A stretch of DNA of 43,844 nucleotides, taken from positions 1 through 43,844 of the forward strand of contig DBBQ01000028.1 in assembly GCA_002292265.1 (NCBI GenBank), in the 5' to 3' direction. Of this stretch, positions 1-9,758 are shown piece after piece. Position 1 is the first letter of the stretch, and each line of letters starts with the position of its first letter. The notes beneath the pieces were generated by a model. It was given only the letters and a program-made list of their open reading frames with translations. It had not been told where the DNA came from and ran no database searches. Position numbers and translations under genes: made by a program. The DNA is from Flavobacteriaceae bacterium UBA980 (lineage in GTDB: Bacteria; Bacteroidota; Bacteroidia; Flavobacteriales; Flavobacteriaceae).

Positions 1-357
1 TCAAAAAGCTTTCTACAAGTTTAGATTTCGTTTGATTTTCGAATTTGCACTGACCGAAAACTGCCCATACAGATCTTAGCATCTTTATTGAAAAACACAG
101 GCAATGCTTCTGTGTTTCGATGTTGACATTTATGGTGCCTCATTAGGAATCGCCGTCAACAAGGGCTATTCAGAGACATCCAGCTTCCCAGCCTTGCCGG
201 GACTTGGCATTAACGTACTATGATTCTGTTAATTATGCAGCTAGAGCGTAGTTATTCTCGCCATTTAAAAATGTGAAAAATGAGATTTACGAGCTGTAAT
301 TCAGCGCTCGACTTGCTTACCTTTTCATGCGTCCTGCTGTCAAAACCAGTCGACCCC
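1..357 (-). ncRNA. ssrA: tmRNA (transfer-messenger RNA), 3' end outside window
   Basis: On the minus strand the RNA begins at 357 with GGGGTCGACTGGTTTTGACA, the usual start of bacteroidal tmRNA. About 95 bases in, a short reading frame (262 down to 233) encodes G-E-N-N-Y-A-L-A-A followed by TAA, the proteolysis tag known from flavobacteria. tmRNA rescues ribosomes stalled on broken mRNA and marks the nascent chain for degradation. The 3' tRNA-like part (T arm and acceptor) should lie just before base 1, so the gene is truncated by the window edge and not necessarily in the genome. No protein gene overlaps it convincingly. Confidence 0.95.
233..262 (-). other. tmRNA tag-peptide reading frame (GENNYALAA, stop TAA)
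   Basis: Read on the minus strand, the codons are GGC GAG AAT AAC TAC GCT CTA GCT GCA TAA. The first Ala of the tag comes from the charged tmRNA itself. The hydrophobic end A-L-A-A is the degron recognised by ClpXP-type proteases. Position inside the RNA and the stop codon fit the family. Confidence 0.93.
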
Positions 358-464
358 ATGAGTTTTCAATGAACTTCAAGCTGCGAATTTACAAATATTG
401 AGCCAAAACATTTTCTTTCGTGTTTTATTTTATACGATTGGGCTAAAAGTCGTTGAGAACCCAC

Positions 465-472
465 TATATTTG
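465..472 (+). promoter_or_regulatory. typA promoter, -7 element TATATTTG
   Basis: TATATTTG matches the Bacteroidota -7 consensus TAnnTTTG and lies 17 bases before the typA ATG. A TTG at 438-440 is 24 bases upstream, slightly longer than the usual spacing, so the -33 element is uncertain. Confidence 0.5.
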
Positions 473-489
473 CCGCGTTTAAAACAGAT

Positions 490-2286
490 ATGGAATCCAT
501 TAAAAATATCGCGATCATTGCCCATGTCGACCATGGGAAAACGACTCTGGTTGATAAAATTCTTCACCATTGTAATCTGTTTCGTTCCAACGAGACAACA
601 GGAGAACTCATTTTAGATAACAATGATCTGGAACGCGAACGAGGGATTACCATTTTATCCAAAAATGTCGCAGTAAATTACAAAGGGGTCAAGATCAACA
701 TCATCGATACACCTGGTCACGCCGATTTTGGCGGTGAAGTAGAACGTGTGTTGAACATGGCAGATGGGGTTTTGCTTCTTGTTGATGCTTTTGAAGGTCC
801 GATGCCCCAAACACGTTTTGTGTTAAAAAAAGCAATTGACCTCGAGTTAAAACCCATCGTGGTTATCAATAAGGTAGATAAAGAAAACTGTACTCCCGAC
901 CAGGTTCACGAATCGGTTTTTGATTTGATGTTTGAGTTGGGGGCCGAAGAATGGCAGTTGGATTTTCCGACCGTCTATGGTTCTGCAAAAAACAATTGGA
1001 TGAGTACCGATTGGAAAAATGAAACTGATTCTATTGAACCTCTTTTGGATATGGTTTTGGAGCACGTCCCCAGTCCTAAGATTGCAGAAGGAAATACACA
1101 AATGTTGATCACTTCCCTGGATTTTTCCTCCTTTACGGGAAGAATAGCCATTGGACGCTTACAGCGCGGACAGTTGACAGCTGGAATGCGTGTGAAATTG
1201 ATTAAACGAGATGGTACTGAAGTACCCTCACGTGTCAAAGAGTTACATCTTTTTGACGGTTTGGGAAGAAAGAAAGTAGAGGGCGTAGAAGCGGGTGACC
1301 TCTGTGCGGTCATTGGATTGGAAGGATTTGAGATTGGCGATAGTATTGCCGATTTTGAAGCACCAGAAGCACTACCTACCATTGCTATTGACGAGCCTAC
1401 GATGAGTATGTTGTTTACCATTAATGACTCTCCATTCTTCGGCAAAGAAGGAAAATTTGTCACTTCCCGTCATATTCGCGAGCGTTTGGAAAAGGAATTG
1501 GAAAAAAACTTGGCCATGCGATTGGAACAAACGGACAGTTCAGATACGTTCATTGTCTTTGGTCGTGGTGTACTCCACTTGTCGGTTCTGATAGAGACCA
1601 TGCGTAGAGAAGGGTATGAATTACAAATTGGTCAGCCTCAAGTGATTATCAAAGAAATAGATGGAGTAAAGATGGAACCCATGGAGGAGTTGACCATTGA
1701 TTTACCTGAGGAAGTTTCTGGAAAAGCCATTGAAATGGTGACTACGAGAAAGGGTGAAATGTTGGCCATGAATCCCAAAGGCAGCAGAATGATTTGTGAA
1801 TTCAAAATACCTTCTAGGGGTATTATTGGGTTGAGAAATCAATTGCTCACCGCTACAGCAGGTGAAGCGATAATGAACCACCGCTTTATCGAGTTTAGCC
1901 CCTTTAAGGGTGAAATTCCGGGACGCATAAACGGTTCCTTAATTTCAATGGAAAAAGGAGCTGCTATTCCCTATTCTTTGGACAAACTTCAGGAGAGAGG
2001 AAAATTCTTTGTGGCGCCTAACGAAGCTATTTACACAGGTCAAGTGATTGGAGAAAACAGCCGTCAGGACGATTTGGTAGTCAATGTGACCAAAACCAAA
2101 AAATTGTCAAATGTCCGAGCAGCCGGTTCAGACGACAAAGTAAAGCTAGCACCACCCATCAAATTTTCTTTAGAAGAAGCTTTAGAATACATCCAGAAGG
2201 ATGAATATGTGGAGGTCACACCCAATTCACTTCGCATCCGGAAAATCTTCTTGGATGAAAACGAGAGAAAGCGTCAAAAAGCCTAA
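490..2286 (+). CDS. typA: Translational GTPase TypA/BipA
   Basis: A 598-residue ribosome-associated GTPase of the EF-G family, implicated in 50S subunit assembly and stress or cold adaptation. The G-domain motifs are visible: AHVDHGKT at 11-18 (G1), RGITI at 51-55 (G2), DTPGH at 73-77 (G3) and NKVD at 127-130 (G4). EF-G-like domains II, III and V and the BipA-specific C-terminal domain follow; the length matches the roughly 600-residue family norm. The ATG gives the conserved start [17 protein letters not shown]. It is divergent from ssrA and converges on the ATPase gene with one base between the two stop codons. Confidence 0.97.
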   Translation: MESIKNIAIIAHVDHGKTTLVDKILHHCNLFRSNETTGELILDNNDLERERGITILSKNVAVNYKGVKINIIDTPGHADFGGEVERVLNMADGVLLLVDAFEGPMPQTRFVLKKAIDLELKPIVVINKVDKENCTPDQVHESVFDLMFELGAEEWQLDFPTVYGSAKNNWMSTDWKNETDSIEPLLDMVLEHVPSPKIAEGNTQMLITSLDFSSFTGRIAIGRLQRGQLTAGMRVKLIKRDGTEVPSRVKELHLFDGLGRKKVEGVEAGDLCAVIGLEGFEIGDSIADFEAPEALPTIAIDEPTMSMLFTINDSPFFGKEGKFVTSRHIRERLEKELEKNLAMRLEQTDSSDTFIVFGRGVLHLSVLIETMRREGYELQIGQPQVIIKEIDGVKMEPMEELTIDLPEEVSGKAIEMVTTRKGEMLAMNPKGSRMICEFKIPSRGIIGLRNQLLTATAGEAIMNHRFIEFSPFKGEIPGRINGSLISMEKGAAIPYSLDKLQERGKFFVAPNEAIYTGQVIGENSRQDDLVVNVTKTKKLSNVRAAGSDDKVKLAPPIKFSLEEALEYIQKDEYVEVTPNSLRIRKIFLDENERKRQKA

Positions 2287-2287
2287 A

Positions 2288-2956
2288 TTATTTTTTAGCC
2301 ACCACTTCGTTTAGCCTTCCTTGATCGCATTGAAAAATTTTCCCAGGAAATTTGACAATCATATTATAATCATGGGTTGCCATCACGATACTGATTCCCC
2401 CTGTATGTAGTTTTCGAAACAAGTGCATGATCTCTTGACTGGTTTCTGGATCAAGATTCCCTGTGGGTTCGTCTGCAATGATCAACTCAGGATGATTGAG
2501 TAAAGCTCTGGCAATGGCAACTCGCTGTTGTTCCCCTCCAGAAAGTTCAAAAGGAAATTTTTGATCACTAGAAGTTACATTAACCAATTCTAAAACCTCT
2601 GCGACACGTTCTTTTATTTTGGTTTTTCCTTTCCATCCTGTTGCTTTTAATACAAAAGACAGGTTGTCAAAAAGAGTACGATCGGGGAGGAGTTTGAAGT
2701 CTTGAAAAACTACACCAAGTTTTCTTCTAAGAAGTGGTATTTCTTTATCTTTTAGTTTATTGAGATCAAAACCGACAATAGTACCTTGTCCAGAGTGCAG
2801 TGGAAGGTCCCCATAAAGCAACTTTAAAAGACTGCTTTTTCCAGTTCCTGTTTTTCCGATAAGAAACACAAATTCGCCCACATCCACTCTAAAGTTTACA
2901 TCCGTTAGAATGGTGTTTTTTTCGTTTACGATGGTTACATTCTGAAGGTTGATCAT
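2288..2956 (-). CDS. ftsE: FtsE-like ABC transporter ATP-binding protein
   Basis: A 222-residue ABC ATPase. Counting from the chosen start, Walker A GKTGTGKS is at 34-41, the Q-loop glutamine near 85, signature LSGGEQQR at 138-145, and Walker B LIIADEP at 158-164 followed by a D-loop. The closest family is FtsE, which with the membrane protein FtsX controls cell-wall hydrolases at division; LolD/MacB-type ATPases are the main alternative. I chose the ATG at 2956 (MINLQNVTIV) over an upstream TTG at 2977 because the family starts just before this first strand. No ftsX is adjacent, so the symbol rests on the ATPase alone. Confidence 0.8.
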   Translation of the reverse strand: MINLQNVTIVNEKNTILTDVNFRVDVGEFVFLIGKTGTGKSSLLKLLYGDLPLHSGQGTIVGFDLNKLKDKEIPLLRRKLGVVFQDFKLLPDRTLFDNLSFVLKATGWKGKTKIKERVAEVLELVNVTSSDQKFPFELSGGEQQRVAIARALLNHPELIIADEPTGNLDPETSQEIMHLFRKLHTGGISIVMATHDYNMIVKFPGKIFQCDQGRLNEVVAKK

Positions 2957-3092
2957 GGAAAATTGTAATTTATTCAATACGACATAAAGGTAAATCTTTT
3001 GAAGTAGTCCTTAATAATTTGTTGATAAAATATACATTTCAAGACGGAAACACGTTCTTAAATCAGTAGGAATGAATTATTTTTAATCCACG

Positions 3093-6000
3093 ATGCTCAG
3101 ATACCAAAACTTGTTCATTTTTTGTAAAATTGGCCTCTTATTTTTGCCCTTTTTACTTCAAGGGCAACTGTTTAATGATTCCAAAAAGACTGAACTTAGT
3201 GATCATTTTTTTGGACTGAGTTACTTTCCCGCTTCTTGGCAATCCAGTGTGTTTGAAGAAGATCTCTACACCTCCAGATCCAATCAGCAAGAAGTACAAT
3301 TCAACAAACTCTCCAATGCCTTACGACTCAATTATTCTGGAGCTGAAAAAATGCTGGTCCAATTTAAAGAGGATTTCCCTAACGCTGTGGGAACAAAGAC
3401 AATTGATTTGGATGTTGCCAATTATTACTTTCAAAATGAAAAATATCGGTATGCCCTAAAATGGTACCAAAGAATTTCTGAAAATGAAGTGCCCAAAAAA
3501 GACTTGCCTCTTTTTAATTTTAATAAGGGATACACGCTTTTTTCTGCCAAAAATTACAAAAAAGCAAAACCGTATTTGGAGAAAGTTAAAGACGATAAAT
3601 CTTTCGAATCAGATGCGCATTATTATTTAGGGCACATAGCCTATCAATTGGAAAATTTTGATGGAGCACTGACTTCTTTTCAAAATATTTCAAATCCTAC
3701 CCAAAAAGAAAATTTGATTTACTTCCAAGCGGATATGAATTTCCGTCTTGGACGATTTGATCAAGCGATTACTCTAGCAAAAGAAGCCCTAGCAAAAGCA
3801 AGTAATGAAGAAACCTCGGAGCTTTCAAAAATCATTGGCGAGAGCTATTTTAATCAAGAATCTTATGCGGATGCGATTCCTTATCTGGAGAGTTATGAGG
3901 GTAAAAAAGGAACTTGGAATAACACCGATTTCTATCAATTGGGCTATGCTTATTTTAAACAAAAAAAATACGACCAAGCCATTGGACAGTTCAATAAGAT
4001 CGTTGGAGAAAAAAATGCGTTAGCACAAAATGCCTATTATACCCTAGCGGAATGTTATCTCAACACCGATCAAAAATCTGCGGCGCTCAATGCTTTTAAA
4101 AGTGCTTCCGCAATGAATTTTAATTCAATAATTCAGGAAGATGCGTTTTTAAATTATGTAAAATTGAGTTACGAAATTGGGAATCCCTTTGAAGAACCAC
4201 CTCAAGTTCTGGTTGCGTTTTTAGAAACGTATCCAAAGAATAAGCAAGTAGCAGACGTCGAGGAACTTCTAATCAATTCCTATACCAAGGATAAAAATTA
4301 TGCAGCAGCTCTTGAGATCCTTGAAAATAAAAGTGGGTACAAAAATAACGAAACCTTACAGCGGGTTTTGATGCTCAGTGCGATTCAGGAATACCAAAAA
4401 GGGCGTTACGCAAGTGCGAGTGCTCTCTTTCGGCGTGGACTAAAACTAAAAGAGAACAAATCCTTAGAAGCTTTCGGTTTGTACTGGTATGGTAGATCAG
4501 AATATGAGCGTAACTTGTTTGATAGTGCCCTGGATTTGTTCAAGCAGTTTCGCAAACACGCTAAGAAAGAAAGTGTTGAAATGGCAAATCGTTTAAATTA
4601 TGACATAGGCTATGTCTATTTTAAACTGGGAGAGTATGAATACGCATTGCAGTCTTTCGAAGCATTTAATGAGGAAAATAGCATTTTCGATGTTTCGTAC
4701 CAACGCGACACTTTTTTGAGAATGGGAGATTGTCAGTTTGCATTAAAAAAATATTGGCCTGCGATGGAGTATTACAACACTTCCATTGCTCTTTCGCCTG
4801 ACAAGGGAGCTTATGCAAGTTTTCAAAAAGGAATTAGTTATGGATTTGTCGATCGCAATTCCAAGAAAATCGAAGCTTTAATCGATTTTCTTGAGATCTA
4901 CCCAAACGACCCTTTGGTGGATGATGTCTTGTCTGAATTAGGCTCTGCCTACAGCAGTGCTTCTGCTGCTGACCAAGCGATCGAGACCTATGACCGTTTG
5001 TTAACGCGTTTTAAAAATAGTCCGTATCTCGCAAAGGCCGCACTCAACAAAGGATTGATTTTGTTTAACCAGGAAGAATACACCGCTTCCAAGGCGGTAT
5101 TGGAGGAAGTAGCGGTAACCTACCAGCGGTATGCAGTAGGTGAACAAGCCTTGCGAACCCTAAAAGAAATCGCTGTGGATCAAGGAACTGTAACTGCGTT
5201 TACGCGATGGATAAAAGAGCAAAAGCTCGAAACCTTTACAGATACAGAACTCGAGAAAACAGCTTTTACCGCTGCAGAACGACAGTTTTTAGAAGGAAAA
5301 ACGTCAACCGCACTCAAGTTGTTTGAAGAATATTTGGAGACTTATCCTCAAGGTGCATTCAGCAAATTGGTCACCTATTACTTGGCTGAACTTTATTTTG
5401 AAAAGGAAGACTATGACGAGGCTTTGGTGGCCTACCAGTTGTTGATAGAGGACCCACAAGTATCTACCTATACCGAAAAAGCCTTAACACGTGTGATTTC
5501 ACTTCTAAAAAATAAGGATCAACAAATAGAAGCGATCCCGTATATGGAACACTTGGCTGAAATTGCTTCTTTCGAAGCAAACAAACGATTTGCGACGCTC
5601 AATTTAATGCAAGCTTATTATGCAAATCAACAATTTGAAAAGACAGTAGAAACGGCAGAGGCAGTGTTGAATTTAAATGAGGTAGAAGACAGAGTCCAAT
5701 GGGATGCGCTAAAACTCAAAGCGAGATCCTCTTTGGCACTACGCGATAGTCTTAAGGCTGCGGACGCCTATCTCAAACTAGAAAAAACACCCCAGACAAT
5801 GATTGTTGCTGAGGCACTTTATTTTAGAGCAGAACGTTTATATCGTGAAAAAAATCATACGGCTTCAAATGATTTGATTGCCAAAATAGCTCAGAACTCT
5901 GGGCAGTCGGGAAAATGGAATGTCAAGGCACTTCTATTACTCGCTAAAAACTACTATGCACTAAACGATGCTTTTCAGGCTGTTTTTGTTCTAGAGTCCA

Positions 6001-6122
6001 TTATCGAAAACTTTGACTCGTTCCCCTTGATTGTTCAAGAGGCTTCAGAATTAATTGAAACCTATCGGGCTTCATTGAGTGAGGAAAACCGTTCCATAAC
6101 AAAAGAGACAAACAATGAATAG
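3093..6122 (+). CDS. Large tetratricopeptide-repeat protein, exported
   Basis: A 1009-residue protein with an N-terminal hydrophobic segment (about residues 7-23) that looks like a signal peptide. Nearly all of the rest consists of helical TPR or TPR-like repeats, recognisable by recurring Y-x-x-A-x-x-x-F/Y and G-x-x-Y/L-F patterns, including 'KYRYALKWY', 'NFDGALTSF', 'KYDQAIGQF' and 'DYDEALVAY'. TPR arrays bind other proteins, so a periplasmic scaffold role is inferred. Its last 8 bases overlap the start of the outer-membrane protein gene, which implies translational coupling and a shared job. The exact function is not recognised. Confidence 0.88.
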   Translation: MLRYQNLFIFCKIGLLFLPFLLQGQLFNDSKKTELSDHFFGLSYFPASWQSSVFEEDLYTSRSNQQEVQFNKLSNALRLNYSGAEKMLVQFKEDFPNAVGTKTIDLDVANYYFQNEKYRYALKWYQRISENEVPKKDLPLFNFNKGYTLFSAKNYKKAKPYLEKVKDDKSFESDAHYYLGHIAYQLENFDGALTSFQNISNPTQKENLIYFQADMNFRLGRFDQAITLAKEALAKASNEETSELSKIIGESYFNQESYADAIPYLESYEGKKGTWNNTDFYQLGYAYFKQKKYDQAIGQFNKIVGEKNALAQNAYYTLAECYLNTDQKSAALNAFKSASAMNFNSIIQEDAFLNYVKLSYEIGNPFEEPPQVLVAFLETYPKNKQVADVEELLINSYTKDKNYAAALEILENKSGYKNNETLQRVLMLSAIQEYQKGRYASASALFRRGLKLKENKSLEAFGLYWYGRSEYERNLFDSALDLFKQFRKHAKKESVEMANRLNYDIGYVYFKLGEYEYALQSFEAFNEENSIFDVSYQRDTFLRMGDCQFALKKYWPAMEYYNTSIALSPDKGAYASFQKGISYGFVDRNSKKIEALIDFLEIYPNDPLVDDVLSELGSAYSSASAADQAIETYDRLLTRFKNSPYLAKAALNKGLILFNQEEYTASKAVLEEVAVTYQRYAVGEQALRTLKEIAVDQGTVTAFTRWIKEQKLETFTDTELEKTAFTAAERQFLEGKTSTALKLFEEYLETYPQGAFSKLVTYYLAELYFEKEDYDEALVAYQLLIEDPQVSTYTEKALTRVISLLKNKDQQIEAIPYMEHLAEIASFEANKRFATLNLMQAYYANQQFEKTVETAEAVLNLNEVEDRVQWDALKLKARSSLALRDSLKAADAYLKLEKTPQTMIVAEALYFRAERLYREKNHTASNDLIAKIAQNSGQSGKWNVKALLLLAKNYYALNDAFQAVFVLESIIENFDSFPLIVQEASELIETYRASLSEENRSITKETNNE

Positions 6123-7860
6123 GATCGGAAATTCTTTTTTACTTTCTCTCTTTGCCCTTGGAACACTCTCCGCCCAAGAAAACGAACAAGAACCTATAGG
6201 AACTCAGGAAGTACTGGTTGTCAAATCCTACACTCCGAGTTTGTCAGATGCTTTTAAGATCAAATCGGTTCCAAAACTCTCCGATAGTCTAACTTCTTTA
6301 GAAAAAAAACTGGTGTATGAACTCAAAAAAGTTCCCGTCATTTCTACATTCGAACCCAATAAAGCCTCGCCTTTAAGATTACAGCAGCGAAAGTCCTCCA
6401 TACCCTACAATACATTTTTTAGTGGAGGCTTTGGAAACATGAGTCAATTGTACTTTAATGTTTCTAGCGTGATTGAGATGGATCGTACACAAAGATTCGG
6501 AATCAATTTTTACCGAGACGGTTTTGGAACTGACCTAGCCAATAGCCTTTTAAAAAGCTCTCAAAACTATAGCCGTTTTGGGCTTCACCACAATTTGAGA
6601 AACTCTTATTACAATGCGAATTCCCTGTTACAATTTGAAACCAGCAACACTAATTATTTTGGACTTTACGATAGGGATTGGGATCCTTTGATTCTAAATT
6701 CCACCAATCCAGAGAGTAGGAGAAATTATTTTAAAATTAGGACACATTGGAATTGGTACGATGATGTGTTGAGAGGAATTACCTTTCAGGCCGATTTAAC
6801 CTCAGATAATTTTAATTCTACCGAACAACAATTAGGGTTACAAACCGATTTTGAAGTAGATTTTGGGGGAGGGAAACTCAAGTCAGAATTGCATTTACAA
6901 GGATTTCACACTGCGTTTGAGACTTCTTATTTTGAGCGAACTTTAGAGGAATATACACAAGGTAAGGGAACCTTAAATTTATTTTGGCAACACAGCAGAA
7001 ACGACGTGAAGCTAAAAATTGGTGCGGGTGCTGCCTATCTTTTTGGTGTTGAAAATAGTTCAAGCTCACTTTTGTATTACCCTCATTTAGAAGTGGTTTA
7101 CCGAAAAACAGGGAACGTCCTCAGTCCTTATTTAAGAGCCGAGGGCGGTGTTCAGTTTAACACCTATAAAAGTTTGACCCTTACAAACCCCTATCTTGCC
7201 CCTACCACTCTTTTGACACCTACTTTTAACCGGTATAATGCGAGTCTTGGAATTCGATCTCAACTGGCCTCAGTGTTGAATTTTGACCTTGGATTTATTT
7301 ATGATCAAGTTGAAAATTTCAACATCTTTGAACGATTGCCTTTTGACAAGGATCATGAAAATCAAGCTTATCGATTGTCAAATGCATATGCCTCCCGTTA
7401 TGTAGACACAGATTTATACGGATTTAAAGCTTCTCTTCGTATTGATTTAGCAAAAGATAATTTTGTGCGTTTTGAAACCCGTTATCGCGTTTTTGAAACA
7501 AACGGAAACCAAGAGTTGTGGAATGTTCCTGCCTTAGAAATGAATTGGGAAAGTCAATTTCAATGGAAGGATCGTCTTGCATTTTCATTGAGCGGAAATC
7601 TATGGGGAGACCGAAAAGCTGCTTTTCGCCCTGTTTTTATTAATCAAGACTTGAATAGTGCTCAAACTCCTCTTCCCGAGAATATCCCCTTATTTATCAG
7701 TACAACTGCTCATCTAACCTATAAATTAACCGATCAGTTTGACGCTTTTGCAAAAGTAAAAATGAACAGTCAAGAAACGCACGGGAGATGGGCTTATTAT
7801 CCAGAACCCCAATTGCTCTTATTGGGTGGAATAGTTTATAAATTTGATTTTCAGTACTAA
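6115..7860 (+). CDS. Outer-membrane beta-barrel protein (TonB-dependent-receptor-like, no plug seen)
   Basis: A 581-residue protein with a signal peptide cleaved probably after LGTLSA (residue 20). A short region near 28-80 (QEVLVVKSYTPSLSDAFKIK) precedes a long series of alternating polar/aromatic strands and a C-terminal strand ending in F-D-F-Q-Y, as in outer-membrane barrels. Related flavobacterial proteins are usually called TonB-dependent receptors, but I see neither a clear plug domain nor a TonB box, and it is shorter than usual receptors. The ATG overlaps the end of the TPR gene by 8 bases (ATGAATAG), so the two are co-translated. Confidence 0.8.
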   Translation: MNRIGNSFLLSLFALGTLSAQENEQEPIGTQEVLVVKSYTPSLSDAFKIKSVPKLSDSLTSLEKKLVYELKKVPVISTFEPNKASPLRLQQRKSSIPYNTFFSGGFGNMSQLYFNVSSVIEMDRTQRFGINFYRDGFGTDLANSLLKSSQNYSRFGLHHNLRNSYYNANSLLQFETSNTNYFGLYDRDWDPLILNSTNPESRRNYFKIRTHWNWYDDVLRGITFQADLTSDNFNSTEQQLGLQTDFEVDFGGGKLKSELHLQGFHTAFETSYFERTLEEYTQGKGTLNLFWQHSRNDVKLKIGAGAAYLFGVENSSSSLLYYPHLEVVYRKTGNVLSPYLRAEGGVQFNTYKSLTLTNPYLAPTTLLTPTFNRYNASLGIRSQLASVLNFDLGFIYDQVENFNIFERLPFDKDHENQAYRLSNAYASRYVDTDLYGFKASLRIDLAKDNFVRFETRYRVFETNGNQELWNVPALEMNWESQFQWKDRLAFSLSGNLWGDRKAAFRPVFINQDLNSAQTPLPENIPLFISTTAHLTYKLTDQFDAFAKVKMNSQETHGRWAYYPEPQLLLLGGIVYKFDFQY

Positions 7861-7913
7861 AATCAAAAGATCTAAAACTTGAAACAATTTTATGAACCCC
7901 AATTGATTTTTAC

Positions 7914-7921
7914 TACATTTG
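7914..7921 (+). promoter_or_regulatory. Amidohydrolase promoter, -7 element TACATTTG
   Basis: TACATTTG matches the Bacteroidota -7 consensus in the 108-base gap before the amidohydrolase gene, 47 bases before its ATG. I see no TTG at the proper spacing, so only the -7 half is supported. Confidence 0.45.
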
Positions 7922-7968
7922 TGCGTCAAAAATTAGAAGTATCAAATACTTTTTAACTTAATCCCAAT

Positions 7969-9603
7969 ATGAATAGAATCTTAATAACTTTTTTTGGATT
8001 AATCTGTACTGTTGTGATGATCTCTTGCCAAAATAAGGTAGATTTAATTGTACATAACGCTTCGGTTTACACTTTAAACGATAAAAAAGGTAATGCTTCT
8101 GCATTTGTTGTCAACGATGGAAGGTTTATCGCAGTGGGAGGAGAAGAACTTTTGGAGAAGTATTCTGGTAGAGTCTTAGACCTTCAAGGCCTGTCTATTT
8201 ATCCTGGCTTTATCGATTCACATTGCCATTTTATGAGTTTGGGACTAAGCCTTCAACAAGTTGATTTAAGGGGTACCCAAAGTTTTGAAGAAGTGCTAGA
8301 CCGAGTTAAAGATTTTGCAAAAAACAAAAATTTAGAAGCCGTATTGGGTAGGGGATGGGATCAAAACGATTGGGAAGACCAATCCCTTCCAGAAAAATCT
8401 GAACTCGATGCGTTATTTCCTGATATTCCTGTCGCCTTGAGGCGTATTGATGGTCACGCTCTCTTAGTAAATCAAAAAGCATTAGATCTTGCTGGAATTG
8501 ACGAGACCACAGAAGTAGCTGGAGGAACCTTAATAAAAGAGAATGGAAAATTGACAGGGGTACTAGTGGATACTCCCATGCAACTTGTTTCTGCCATTCT
8601 CCCTAATCCCACTAAAGAAGATAAGATTAAAGCACTTCAAGATGCTTCAAAAATTGCTTTAGAAAATGGGCTCACTACAGTATCTGTTGCAGGAATGGAC
8701 AAAGAGGATATTTATTTGATTGACAGCCTTCAAAAGGCAGGTACTTTAGATATTCGAATCTACGCCATGATTTCGAATACCAAAGAAAACATGGATCACT
8801 TTCTCTCAGTAGGTCCTCTACAAACCGATAAACTAAATGTGCGCTCTTTTAAAGTATACGCCGATGGTGCATTGGGATCTCGAGGGGCCGCATTAAAAGA
8901 ATCCTATTCTGATTTAGAATCCCACAAAGGAGCTTTTATCACCCCCAAGGATTCCCTCGAAAAACTCGCCTATCGATTGGCCACAACCCCTTTTCAAATG
9001 AATACACATGCCATAGGTGATGCTGCAAATAAAGCTGTTTTAGAGGCGTACAACAAAGCCTTAGTTTTTTCAGCTGACCCGAGATGGCGCGTTGAACACG
9101 CACAAATTATTGACACGACAGATATTAAACTTTTCAACAGAAAAATTATCCCTTCAGTTCAGCCTACCCATGCTACAAGTGATATGTATTGGGCTGAAGA
9201 TCGATTGGGAGAAAGCAGATTGACAGGTGCTTATGCTAATAGAGCACTACTAAAACAGTCAGGTCGAATTGCATTAGGAACAGACTTCCCCGTTGAAGAA
9301 GTAAATCCGTTTTTGACTTTTTATGCAGCGGTAGCTCGCCAAGATCTAGAGGCTTATCCAGAAGGAGGGTATCTTCCTGAAAATAAATTAAGCCGAATAG
9401 AGGCGTTAAGCGGAATGACCTTGTGGGGCGCCTATGCAAACTTTGAAGAAGATCAAAAAGGATCTATTGAAGTAGGTAAAGTTGCAGATTTTGTAATCTT
9501 GGACAGAGACATTATCCAAATAAGTGAAAAAAGAATTCCAAAAACGAGAATCGTAGCTACTTTTTTCAACGGAAACATCGTTTATAGCAATCGAATCAAC
9601 TAA
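7969..9603 (+). CDS. Lipoprotein amidohydrolase, YtcJ-like (Amidohydro_3 family)
   Basis: A 544-residue metal-dependent hydrolase. The start MNRILITFFG...MISC20 is a lipoprotein signal with Cys20, so the enzyme is probably anchored in the envelope. The metal-binding pair DSHCH (H85 and H87) follows the usual 'GLSIYPGFID' strand. Later amidohydrolase landmarks are visible: NTHAIGDAA, RVEHAQIID and GTDFPVEEVNP. Family members hydrolyse C-N bonds in amides or cyclic compounds; the substrate cannot be told from sequence. It stands alone between the TPR/barrel pair and asnB. Confidence 0.9.
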   Translation: MNRILITFFGLICTVVMISCQNKVDLIVHNASVYTLNDKKGNASAFVVNDGRFIAVGGEELLEKYSGRVLDLQGLSIYPGFIDSHCHFMSLGLSLQQVDLRGTQSFEEVLDRVKDFAKNKNLEAVLGRGWDQNDWEDQSLPEKSELDALFPDIPVALRRIDGHALLVNQKALDLAGIDETTEVAGGTLIKENGKLTGVLVDTPMQLVSAILPNPTKEDKIKALQDASKIALENGLTTVSVAGMDKEDIYLIDSLQKAGTLDIRIYAMISNTKENMDHFLSVGPLQTDKLNVRSFKVYADGALGSRGAALKESYSDLESHKGAFITPKDSLEKLAYRLATTPFQMNTHAIGDAANKAVLEAYNKALVFSADPRWRVEHAQIIDTTDIKLFNRKIIPSVQPTHATSDMYWAEDRLGESRLTGAYANRALLKQSGRIALGTDFPVEEVNPFLTFYAAVARQDLEAYPEGGYLPENKLSRIEALSGMTLWGAYANFEEDQKGSIEVGKVADFVILDRDIIQISEKRIPKTRIVATFFNGNIVYSNRIN

Positions 9604-9735
9604 AGGGAATTGATAACTTTCATTTTCCTCTTCTGAAACCAGTTGATATTTTTTAATTTATATCTAAATTTCCTTTTTTAGTTAATAAATTTAACTGAAA
9701 CAATATTATTGTTTTTATTTTGGATAGCATTATCT

Positions 9736-9743
9736 TATTTTTG
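9736..9743 (+). promoter_or_regulatory. asnB promoter, -7 element TATTTTTG
   Basis: TATTTTTG fits TAnnTTTG and ends 15 bases before the asnB ATG, in a very AT-rich 155-base gap. A TTG at 9709-9711 is 24 bases upstream, longer than usual. Confidence 0.4.
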
Positions 9744-9758
9744 ATTAAAAATTAAAAT

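Noticed and set aside
104..223. Plus-strand frame of 39 residues (C-F-D-V-D-I-Y-G-A-S-L-G...)
   Set aside because: It lies wholly inside the minus-strand tmRNA, which explains the sequence better.
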